A stretch of DNA of 46,376 bases from Clostridiales bacterium (lineage in GTDB: Bacteria > Bacillota > Clostridia > Lachnospirales > Lachnospiraceae): assembly GCA_021202655.1 (NCBI GenBank), contig JAJQCO010000003.1, positions 10,316 through 56,691 on the forward strand. The letters run 5' to 3'. Below the pieces are notes generated by a model, which saw only the letters and a program-made list of their open reading frames with translations, searched no databases and had not been told where the DNA came from. Below, one piece after another: positions 9,180-17,124 of this stretch. The translations under genes were made by a program, and so were the position numbers. Positions within the stretch are counted from its first letter, which is position 1; each line of letters begins with the position of its first letter.

Positions 9180-10670
9180 GTGATTCACCAGTATAAGAAT
9201 AACGGATATGATATTGTGATGGATGTGGCGAGCGGCTGTGTCCATGTGGTTGACGATGTGGTGTACGACGCGGTGGAGCTTTTGGAGCCTGTGATGGGTG
9301 AGCTGGCGGCGCCGGAGCCGATTCCGGCGGCGGAGAGAGAGCGGGTGGCCGCGATCCTGCAGAAGACCTACCCGGCGGCGGACGTGGAGGAAGCGCTGGA
9401 TGAGGTGCAGGGGCTGATCGACGCGGAAGAGCTGTACACGAAGGATATTTACCAGAATTATGTGATGGATTTTAAGAAGCGCAAGACCGTGGTCAAGGCT
9501 CTGTGCCTGCACATCGCGCATGACTGTAACCTGGGCTGCCGGTATTGCTTTGCCGAGGAGGGCGAGTACCATGGCAGGCGCGCGCTGATGAGCTATGAGG
9601 TCGGAAAAAAGGCGCTGGATTTTCTGATTGCGAATTCCGGAAACCGAAGAAATCTGGAGGTCGATTTCTTCGGCGGGGAGCCGCTGATGAACTGGAAGGT
9701 AGTAAAGCAGCTGGTTGAGTATGGCCGTTCGCAGGAGGAGGCGCATCAGAAGCGCTTCCGTTTTACCCTGACGACGAATGGCATGCTGTTGAATGATGAA
9801 ATCATGGATTTCTGTAACCGCGAGATGAGCAATGTCGTTCTGAGCCTGGACGGTCGCCGGGAGGTCAATGACCGGATGCGTCCGGTGCGCGGCAGCGGGA
9901 GCAGCAGCTACGACATCATCGTCCCGAAGTTTCAGAAGTTTGCGAAGAGCAGGGCGGGGAAGGATTACTATGTGCGAGGCACCTTTACCCGGAACAATCT
10001 TGATTTCTGCGCGGATGTGATGCATTTTGCAGATCTGGGCTTTGACCGGATGTCCGTTGAGCCGGTGGTTTCGGATCCGACGGAGCCCTATGCGATCCGG
10101 GAAGAGGATCTGCCGCAGATCCTGGAGGAGTATGATAAGCTGGCAAAGGAGTATATCAAGCGGTGGAAAGAGGGAAGAGGATTTGTTTTCTTCCACTTTA
10201 TGATTGACCTGAATCAGGGTCCCTGTGTGGCGAAGCGCTTGTCCGGCTGTGGTTCGGGAGTGGAATACCTGGCGGTGACGCCGTGGGGCGATCTCTATCC
10301 CTGTCATCAGTTTGTGGGCCAGGAGGAATACCTCATGGGCAATGTGGACGTCGGGATTGTGAGGACGGACATCCGCGATGAGTTCAAACTGTGTAACGTC
10401 TATGCGAAGGAGAAGTGCAGAAGCTGTTTTGCGCGTTTCTATTGCAGCGGCGGCTGCGCGGCGAATTCCTATCATTTTCACGGGCGCATCACGGATGCCT
10501 ATGAGATCGGCTGCGAGATGCAGAAGAAGAGGATCGAATGCGCGATTATGATTCAGGCGGCGCTCGCGGACGATGCGGAAGATCCTTCCATGCAGGGAGC
10601 GAAGGAGGCAGTACCGGCTGCGGAGGAAAACAGGATGGCAGCCTGCACAGATGAGGGAAAACCGGCATGA
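9180..10670 (+). CDS. scfB: SCIFF maturase, radical SAM/SPASM thioether-forming enzyme
   Basis: VIHQYKNNGYDIVMDVASGCVHVVDDVVYD N-terminus, CNLGCRYCFA radical SAM CxxxCxxC, SPASM cysteines CGSGVEYLAVTPWGDLYPCHQF...CRSCFARFYCSGGC; GTG start at 9180 after AGAAGGAG. Confidence 0.95.
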   Translation: MIHQYKNNGYDIVMDVASGCVHVVDDVVYDAVELLEPVMGELAAPEPIPAAERERVAAILQKTYPAADVEEALDEVQGLIDAEELYTKDIYQNYVMDFKKRKTVVKALCLHIAHDCNLGCRYCFAEEGEYHGRRALMSYEVGKKALDFLIANSGNRRNLEVDFFGGEPLMNWKVVKQLVEYGRSQEEAHQKRFRFTLTTNGMLLNDEIMDFCNREMSNVVLSLDGRREVNDRMRPVRGSGSSSYDIIVPKFQKFAKSRAGKDYYVRGTFTRNNLDFCADVMHFADLGFDRMSVEPVVSDPTEPYAIREEDLPQILEEYDKLAKEYIKRWKEGRGFVFFHFMIDLNQGPCVAKRLSGCGSGVEYLAVTPWGDLYPCHQFVGQEEYLMGNVDVGIVRTDIRDEFKLCNVYAKEKCRSCFARFYCSGGCAANSYHFHGRITDAYEIGCEMQKKRIECAIMIQAALADDAEDPSMQGAKEAVPAAEENRMAACTDEGKPA

Positions 10671-11806
10671 AATATCAGGTAATTACGACAGACGGACGTG
10701 CAAAGCGGGCGCATATGGAGACCGTCCACGGCACGATCGAGACGCCGGTCTTTATGAACGTGGGGACGGTGGCGGCGATCAAGGGCGCGGTATCGACGGA
10801 TGATCTGCGCGGGATTGGCACCCAGGTGGAGCTGTGCAACACCTATCATCTGCATGTGCGGACCGGGGATCAGCAGATCAAAAAACTGGGCGGCCTGGGA
10901 CGGTTTATGAACTGGGACCGGCCGATTCTGACAGATTCCGGTGGATTTCAGGTGTTCTCTCTGGCGAATCTGCGCAAGATTAAGGAGGAAGGGGTGTACT
11001 TCCACTCCCACATCGACGGACATAAGATCTTTATGGGGCCGGAGGAGAGCATGCAGATCCAGTCAAATCTGGCGTCGACCATCGCCATGGCCTTTGACGA
11101 GTGCCCGCCAAGCCGCGCGGATATTTCCTATATCCAGCATTCGGTTGACCGCACGAGCCGCTGGCTGGAGCGGTGCCAGAGGGAGATGGCGCGGCTCAAT
11201 GCGCTGCCGAATACGATTAACCGGGAGCAGCTTTTGTTTGGCATCAATCAGGGCGGCGTCTCGGATGAGATTCGCACGGCTCACGCAAAAACGATTGCGG
11301 ATATGAATCTGGACGGATACGCCGTCGGCGGACTTGCTGTCGGCGAGACGCATGAGGAGATGTATCATATTCTGGATGTGACGGTGCCGAATCTGCCGCA
11401 TGATAAGCCGACCTACCTGATGGGCGTCGGCACGCCGGCGAACATCCTGGAGGGCGTCGCGCGCGGCGTAGATTTCTTTGACTGCGTCTATCCCACGAGA
11501 AATGGCCGTCATGGGCATGTCTACACGAACGAGGGCCGACTCAATCTGTTTAATCAGAAATATGAGCTCGACTCACGTCCGATCGAGGAGGGCTGCAGCT
11601 GTCCGGCCTGCCGGTCATACAGCAGAGCCTATATCCGGCATCTGCTCAAGGCAAAGGAAATGCTCGGATTGCGATTATGTGTCTTGCATAATCTTCATTT
11701 TTATAATACAATGATGTGTGAGATTCGAGAAGCAATCGAGGAACACCGTTACGCATCCTACAAGGCGGAGAAGCTCGCCCGGATGGCGTCGGGACCGAAG
11801 GACTGA
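10667..11806 (+). CDS. tgt: tRNA-guanine transglycosylase (queuine tRNA-ribosyltransferase)
   Basis: FMNVGTVAAIKGAV, DSGGFQVFSLA, GGLAVGE, ARGVDFFDCVYPTRNGRHG, zinc site CSCPAC..YIRHLLKAKE. Confidence 0.98.
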   Translation: MKYQVITTDGRAKRAHMETVHGTIETPVFMNVGTVAAIKGAVSTDDLRGIGTQVELCNTYHLHVRTGDQQIKKLGGLGRFMNWDRPILTDSGGFQVFSLANLRKIKEEGVYFHSHIDGHKIFMGPEESMQIQSNLASTIAMAFDECPPSRADISYIQHSVDRTSRWLERCQREMARLNALPNTINREQLLFGINQGGVSDEIRTAHAKTIADMNLDGYAVGGLAVGETHEEMYHILDVTVPNLPHDKPTYLMGVGTPANILEGVARGVDFFDCVYPTRNGRHGHVYTNEGRLNLFNQKYELDSRPIEEGCSCPACRSYSRAYIRHLLKAKEMLGLRLCVLHNLHFYNTMMCEIREAIEEHRYASYKAEKLARMASGPKD

Positions 11807-11823
11807 TAAGGAGGAAAAACAAG

Positions 11824-12117
11824 ATGTTGGTTGCAAGTTCACTTTCTCAGCCGGTCATTCTGATCGGTTATATCGTCTTCTTCTGTGCGCTGATGTACTT
11901 TATGGCGATCCGCCCGCAGCAGAAGGAAAAGAAGAGGCAGCAGGAGCTGTTAGCCAGTGTGGCGGTTGGGGACAGCGTGCTGATCAGCTGTGGATTTTAC
12001 GGTGTGATCATCGACATGACCGAGGACACCGTGATTATTGAATTTGGCAATAATAAAAACTGCCGGATCCCGGTGCAGAAGGCTGTTATCGTGGAGATCG
12101 AGAAGCCGGAGGCGTAG
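11824..12117 (+). CDS. yajC: Preprotein translocase subunit YajC
   Basis: YIVFFCALMYFMAIRPQQKEKKRQQEL...VGDSVLISCGFYGVIIDM; downstream of tgt. Confidence 0.95.
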   Translation: MLVASSLSQPVILIGYIVFFCALMYFMAIRPQQKEKKRQQELLASVAVGDSVLISCGFYGVIIDMTEDTVIIEFGNNKNCRIPVQKAVIVEIEKPEA

Positions 12118-12139
12118 GAATTTCCGGATTGCAGAGAAA

Positions 12140-12178
12140 AGAGAGGTACCGTATGGCGCGGCGCCTCTCTCTTTTTTT
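12140..12178 (+). terminator. Rho-independent terminator after yajC
   Basis: GAGAGG...CCTCTC hairpin followed by CTCTTTTTTT. Confidence 0.8.
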
Positions 12179-12184
12179 AGTTGT

Positions 12185-12222
12185 CATAGCATGCGGAAGG
12201 AGCTGCCGGTGACAGCTCCTGT
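12185..12222. repeat. CATAGCATRC hairpin element, copy 2
   Basis: CATAGCATGCGGAAGGAGCTGCCGGTGACAGCTCCTGTAGTT; AGGAGCTG (12198-12205)/CAGCTCCT (12213-12220). Closely similar to positions 11-52. Confidence 0.7.
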
Positions 12223-12224
12223 AG

Positions 12225-13085
12225 TTATCGCTCCCAGCGGCCTGCCGCGCCGCATGGCAGGGAAAGGCCGGTCTCTGAGACCGGCAGCCCGATCTCCTGC
12301 GCGTCGACATGGCCGCCGTACCTGGGAATGATTTCCAGGGAAATCATATAGGTGAGGACAGCCGGAGCCAGCCCGGTTGTGTAAGAGTTGATGAGGAAAA
12401 AGAGCGGGTCGTCGGAGAGCAGCTGTGTGCATAAGCGGACGAGCGGGTGGATCATGTCCTCGATCTTCCAGATCTCACCCTTTGGACCGCGTCCATAGGA
12501 CGGCGGATCCATGATGATGGCGTCGTAATGGTTGCCCCGGCGAATCTCACGCTCCACAAACTTGACACAGTCGTCTACCAGCCAGCGGATCGGGGCGCTC
12601 TCCAGGTGAGAGGCCGCGGCATTCTCCTTCGCCCAGCCGACCATGCCCTTTGACGCGTCCACATGGGTCACGGAGGCGCCGGCCTTTGCCGCAGTCAGCG
12701 TCGCGCCGCCGGTGTAGGCGAACAGGTTCAGCACCTTTACCGGTCGCCCGGCGGTCCGGATCTTTTCGCCAAACCAGTCCCAGTTTGCGGCCTGCTCCGG
12801 GAAGAGACCGGTGTGTTTGAAGCTGAACGGTTTCAGGTGGAAGGTCAGATCCCGGTAGCAGATCTGCCATTGCTCCGGCAGATAAAAGAATTCCCATTCG
12901 CCTCCGCCCTTCGCGCTGCGGTGGTAATGCCCGTTCGGACGCGTCCAGCCCCGGTGGGTCCGTGCGCGGCTCCAGATGACCTGCGGATCCGGGCGAATCA
13001 GAAGATAGTCGCCCCAGCGCTCCAGCTTCTCGCCCTCCGAACAGTCAATCACTTCATAATCGTTCCAGTTGTCTGCCAGCCACAT
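12225..13085 (-). CDS. Class I SAM-dependent methyltransferase (RlmI/YccW-like)
   Basis: VLNLFAYTGGATLTAAKAGASVTHVDASKGMVGWAKENA, IIMDPPSYGRGPKGE motifs. Confidence 0.88.
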   Translation of the reverse strand: MWLADNWNDYEVIDCSEGEKLERWGDYLLIRPDPQVIWSRARTHRGWTRPNGHYHRSAKGGGEWEFFYLPEQWQICYRDLTFHLKPFSFKHTGLFPEQAANWDWFGEKIRTAGRPVKVLNLFAYTGGATLTAAKAGASVTHVDASKGMVGWAKENAAASHLESAPIRWLVDDCVKFVEREIRRGNHYDAIIMDPPSYGRGPKGEIWKIEDMIHPLVRLCTQLLSDDPLFFLINSYTTGLAPAVLTYMISLEIIPRYGGHVDAQEIGLPVSETGLSLPCGAAGRWER

Positions 13086-13279
13086 ATATTTTTCCAGCCT
13101 TTCCGGTCTTATTGCCTGTCATTCATGATCGACATTCGTCATGAGTGCGTAAACGCCCTCCTGACTCACTTTCGCTCATTCTGTCATGTCGGGGGTGAAA
13201 CGCGTTTGCCCCCGGCATCATCAGTATAAGAGAAATGAGAATTCATTGCAAGCGCGATTTATTGTTCTTATAAAAGAAC

Positions 13280-13308
13280 TTGTCTTTTATATATAAGTCT
13301 GTTATAAT
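13280..13308 (+). promoter_or_regulatory. Putative sigma-A promoter for pflB
   Basis: TTGTCT (13280-13285) - 17 nt - TATAAT (13303-13308). Confidence 0.75.
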
Positions 13309-13386
13309 TTTAACAGCGATTAGGCTAGGCTAACCCAAAAAAGAGGCTCGCCGATATCGAATCATAATTTAAGCAGGAGGTGCCTT

Positions 13387-15642
13387 ATGTTAAAGGACAG
13401 GGAGCAGTGGAGCGGCTTTAAGGGAACGCACTGGAGATACAAGGTGGATGTGCGCGACTTTATCCAGAACAATTACACCCAGTACGAGGGGGACGAATCG
13501 TTCCTGCAGGGGCCGACGGAGGCGACGAACCGGCTGTGGGGCCGTCTTCAGGAGCTGCAGAAGGAGGAGCGCGCGAAGGGCGGCGTGCTGGATATGGAGA
13601 CTGAGATCGTTTCCAGTCTGACCGCCTATGGTCCCGGATATATTGATGAGGAGATGAAGGATCTGGAACAGGTGGTCGGCCTGCAGACAGATAAGCCGCT
13701 CAAGCGTGCGTTTATGCCGTATGGCGGAATCAAGATGGCAGAGCAGGCCTGTCGGATGTACGGCTATGAGCCGAGCGAAAAGCTTCATGAAATCTTTACC
13801 AAATATCATAAGACACACAACCAGGGCGTATTCGATATCTATACTCCGGAGATGAAGAAGGCCCGTCATGCCCATATTCTGACCGGTTTGCCGGATACCT
13901 ATGGCAGAGGCCGGATTGTGGGCGATTACCGCAGAATCGCGCTCTATGGCATTGATTATCTGATTGAGAGCAAGCAGAAGGATTTTGCGGCGACCGAGCG
14001 GCATGGCATGAGAAGATATGATTTCCAGCTCCGCGAGGAGATCGCAGACCAGATTCAGGCGCTGAAGGACATGAAGGAGATGGCGAAGTCTTATGGCTTT
14101 GACATCTCACAGCCGGCGGCTAATGCGAAGGAAGCGATTCAGTGGACCTATTTCGGTTATCTGGCCGCGGTCAAGACGCAGAACGGGGCGGCGATGAGCG
14201 TGGGCCGTATCTCGACCTTCCTGGATATTTATTTTGAGAGAGACCTGAAGGCGGGCGTCATCACGGAAAAGGACGCGCAGGAGATGGTCGATCATTTCGT
14301 CATGAAGCTGCGCATGGTGAAGTTCGCGAGAATCGAGTCCTACAACCAGCTTTTCTCCGGAGACCCGGTATGGGCGACTCTGGTCATGGCTGGCTTCGGG
14401 AACGACGGACGTCATCAGGTGACGAAGAACGATTACCGCTTCCTGCACACGCTGGAAAACATGGGACCGGCTCCGGAACCGAATCTGACGGTGCTGTATT
14501 CCTCCCGCCTGCCGGAAAACTTCAAGAGATATGCGGCTGAGATTTCTGTGAAGACCAGCTCCATTCAGTATGAAAACGACGAGGTTATGCGTCCGGTATG
14601 GGGCGATGATTATTCGATCTGCTGCTGCGTGTCCGCGACCGAGCAGGGCAAGGAGCTGCAGTTCTTTGGCGCACGTGCGAATCTGGCGAAATGCCTGCTG
14701 TACGCGATCAACGGCGGCGTCGATGAGAAGCTCGGCGAGCAGGTCGGACCGAAGTATGCGCCGATCACCTCCGAGTATCTGGATTTTGACGAGGTTGTGG
14801 AGAAGTATAATGATATGCTCGACTGGCTGGCACATCTGTATGTCGGCACGCTGAACATGATCCATTATATGCATGACAAGTATTACTATGAGGCGGCGGA
14901 AATGGCGTTGATCGACACCCATTTAAAGCGCAGCTTCGCGACCGGTATTGCGGGCTTCTCCCATGTGGTCGATTCCTTCAGCGCGATCAAATATGCGAAG
15001 GTGAAGCCGATCCGCAACGAGAAGGGAATCACGGTTGATTTCGAGATCGAGGGCGATTTCCCGCGCTACGGCAACGATGACGACCGTGCGGATGAGATCG
15101 CGGTCTGGGTGCTTCGCTCCTTCATGGATAAGTTAAAGCACATCCATACCTATCGCGATTCCAAGCCGTCCACCTCGATTCTGACCATTACCTCGAATGT
15201 GGTTTACGGAAAGAATACCGGAGCGATGCCGGACGGAAGAAAGGCCTGGGAGGCGCTTTCACCGGGCGCGAATCCGGCGTATGGCGCGGAGAAGAGCGGC
15301 CTTCTGGCATCTTTGAATTCCGTCGCCAAGCTGCCATACGAGGATGCGCTTGACGGAATTTCCAATACTCAGACGATCAACCCGGACGCGCTCGGACACA
15401 GCGACGAGGAGAGGACAGAGAATTTGGTGAACGTACTGGACGGCTATTTTGACCAGGGCGCGCATCACCTTAATGTCAATGTCTTTGGCATTGAGAAGCT
15501 GAAGGATGCGATGGAGCATCCGGAAAAGCCGGAGTACGCAAACTTCACGATCCGCGTATCCGGTTATGCCGTGAAGTTCATCGACCTGACAAAGGAGCAG
15601 CAGCAGGATGTGATCAACCGGACCTGCCATGCAGTCCTGTAA
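13387..15642 (+). CDS. pflB: Formate C-acetyltransferase (pyruvate formate-lyase)
   Basis: Active-site cysteine region [35 protein letters not shown] and glycyl-radical motif RVSGYAVKF; activating enzyme adjacent. Confidence 0.97.
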   Translation: MLKDREQWSGFKGTHWRYKVDVRDFIQNNYTQYEGDESFLQGPTEATNRLWGRLQELQKEERAKGGVLDMETEIVSSLTAYGPGYIDEEMKDLEQVVGLQTDKPLKRAFMPYGGIKMAEQACRMYGYEPSEKLHEIFTKYHKTHNQGVFDIYTPEMKKARHAHILTGLPDTYGRGRIVGDYRRIALYGIDYLIESKQKDFAATERHGMRRYDFQLREEIADQIQALKDMKEMAKSYGFDISQPAANAKEAIQWTYFGYLAAVKTQNGAAMSVGRISTFLDIYFERDLKAGVITEKDAQEMVDHFVMKLRMVKFARIESYNQLFSGDPVWATLVMAGFGNDGRHQVTKNDYRFLHTLENMGPAPEPNLTVLYSSRLPENFKRYAAEISVKTSSIQYENDEVMRPVWGDDYSICCCVSATEQGKELQFFGARANLAKCLLYAINGGVDEKLGEQVGPKYAPITSEYLDFDEVVEKYNDMLDWLAHLYVGTLNMIHYMHDKYYYEAAEMALIDTHLKRSFATGIAGFSHVVDSFSAIKYAKVKPIRNEKGITVDFEIEGDFPRYGNDDDRADEIAVWVLRSFMDKLKHIHTYRDSKPSTSILTITSNVVYGKNTGAMPDGRKAWEALSPGANPAYGAEKSGLLASLNSVAKLPYEDALDGISNTQTINPDALGHSDEERTENLVNVLDGYFDQGAHHLNVNVFGIEKLKDAMEHPEKPEYANFTIRVSGYAVKFIDLTKEQQQDVINRTCHAVL

Positions 15643-15646
15643 GTCA

Positions 15647-16387
15647 ATGAGTGAGGAGACGACAGGCCGGGTGCATTCCCTGGAAACCTTTGGGCTGGTG
15701 GACGGTCCGGGCGTGCGGTGCGTGGTGTTTTTGCAGGGCTGCCGCATGCGCTGCCAGTACTGCCACAATCCGGAGACCTGGCGGACGGACGCGGGCGAGC
15801 CGTGGACAGCCGGGAAGCTGTTTGAGAAGGTGTATCGGTATCACAATTACTGGAAGCAGAAGGGAGGCGTCACCGTCAGCGGCGGCGAGCCTCTCCTGCA
15901 GATGGATTTTGTTACAGAGTTTTTCTTGTTGGCAAAGGAGAAGGGAGTCAATACGGCCTTAGATACCGCCGGAAATCCATTTTCCGCCGACAAAGAATAT
16001 CTGGAACGGTTCGACCGTCTGATGGCGGTCACCGATCTGTTCCTGCTTGACATCAAAGCAGTTGACGGCAGCCTGCATCACAGCCTTACCGGCTGGGACA
16101 ATGAAAACATCCTGGCGATGGCCCGCTATCTTGCGGATCACGGCAAGGAAATGTGGATCCGGCATGTGCTTGTGCCGGGGCTGACGGATTCCGAAGAGGA
16201 GCTTAGCGCCCTGCGCGATTTCGCGCGCGGGCTTCCGACGCTTAAGAGGATTGAGGTCCTGCCCTATCACACGCTGGGCCGTTTTAAGTGGGAAAAGCTG
16301 GGTATCCCCTATTCTCTCGATGGCGTTCCTGTTCCCACACAGGAGGAGGTGGCACGCGCCGAGAAAATCCTGGGGATCCGCAACTGA
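15647..16387 (+). CDS. pflA: Pyruvate formate-lyase-activating enzyme
   Basis: Radical SAM CRMRCQYCHNPETW, GGVTVSGGEPLLQ; follows pflB. Confidence 0.96.
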   Translation: MSEETTGRVHSLETFGLVDGPGVRCVVFLQGCRMRCQYCHNPETWRTDAGEPWTAGKLFEKVYRYHNYWKQKGGVTVSGGEPLLQMDFVTEFFLLAKEKGVNTALDTAGNPFSADKEYLERFDRLMAVTDLFLLDIKAVDGSLHHSLTGWDNENILAMARYLADHGKEMWIRHVLVPGLTDSEEELSALRDFARGLPTLKRIEVLPYHTLGRFKWEKLGIPYSLDGVPVPTQEEVARAEKILGIRN

Positions 16388-16415
16388 GTGAAACGACGTT
16401 AGTCGCTTTCCTTCG

Positions 16416-16454
16416 CCCGGAGAGTCGGAATCTGACTCATCCGGGTATTTTTTT
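16416..16454 (+). terminator. Rho-independent terminator after pflA
   Basis: CCCGG AGAGTC...GACTCA T CCGGG followed by T-run 16447-16454. Confidence 0.9.
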
Positions 16455-16475
16455 GCCATAGTATACGGAAGGAGA
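16455..16475. repeat. CATAGYATAC motif, partial copy 3
   Basis: GCCATAGTATACGGAAGGAG directly after a terminator T-run, matching the 5' half of copies 1 and 2. Confidence 0.55.
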
Positions 16476-16521
16476 TGTCAAATCGCGTCAAATCGTGTCA
16501 GGTTTTGTCGGTGGAAAAAGG

Positions 16522-16550
16522 TTGAATCACGGAAAAAAACGTAGTATACT
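16522..16550 (+). promoter_or_regulatory. Putative promoter for the coiled-coil protein
   Basis: TTGAAT (16522-16527) - 17 nt - TATACT (16545-16550). Confidence 0.6.
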
Positions 16551-16598
16551 GAGGATGCAGCTTTTCAATGTTCCTCGAGGACAGAAGGAGGTGTTTCG

Positions 16599-16967
16599 AT
16601 GGATGAAAAGTTTGTTGTAACTGCGTTGCTTGACGCGATGGCTGGCATGGAGAAGCGGATCAATGAGCAGATGGCTGCCATGGAGAAGCGAATCAATGAG
16701 CAGATGGTTGCTATGGAGAAGCGAATCAATGAGCAGATGGCTGCCATGGAGAAGCGTCTCACTGAGCGAATGGACGCCATAGAGAAGCGGCAGGATGCTC
16801 AGGAGCAGGAGATGGCGACCATGAGGCGCGACATGAATCGGCGGATGGATGAGCTGAAGCATGACATCAACGCGAATAAGCTGGAAAAGGGAACGATTGA
16901 CCTTTTCATGCAGAGAACGGACCAGCTTGACGAGAGAGTCACCAGGCTGGAGGCAAGATTTGCCTGA
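16599..16967 (+). CDS. Small coiled-coil protein with 11-residue tandem repeats
   Basis: 122 aa; repeated MEKRINEQMAA units, charged helical C-terminus; SD (AGGAGG) upstream of ATG. Confidence 0.8.
   Translation: MDEKFVVTALLDAMAGMEKRINEQMAAMEKRINEQMVAMEKRINEQMAAMEKRLTERMDAIEKRQDAQEQEMATMRRDMNRRMDELKHDINANKLEKGTIDLFMQRTDQLDERVTRLEARFA
16647..16778 (+). repeat. 33-bp tandem repeat (4 units plus a degenerate fifth)
   Basis: Units 16647, 16680, 16713, 16746: ATGGAGAAGCGNATCAATGAGCAGATGGCTGCC and variants. Confidence 0.95.
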
Positions 16968-17014
16968 CGGTACGACCTACGAAAGATAATTCAACAATGA
17001 TAGATACATAAGAC

Positions 17015-17040
17015 CAGTGGCTGCATGATTGCAGCCACTG
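17015..17040. repeat. Perfect inverted repeat
   Basis: CAGTGGCTGCA - TGAT - TGCAGCCACTG, 11-bp stem, no adjacent T-run. Confidence 0.85.
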
Positions 17041-17124
17041 ACTGTATATGACCATAGCATATGAAAATCTCTGCGGATATGCGCAGATTCAGAGTGGAAA
17101 AATTTTTGAGAGGAGATATATTTT

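Noticed and set aside
13387-16387. Glycyl-radical enzyme considered as an isethionate, choline or glycerol lyase instead of PFL
   Set aside because: The adjacent-cysteine CCVS motif, the [20 protein letters not shown]-like stretch and the RVSGYAVKF tail fit true pyruvate formate-lyase.
16647-16778. 33-bp tandem repeat considered as a CRISPR array
   Set aside because: Units are directly abutting without spacers and are in-frame coding for a coiled coil.
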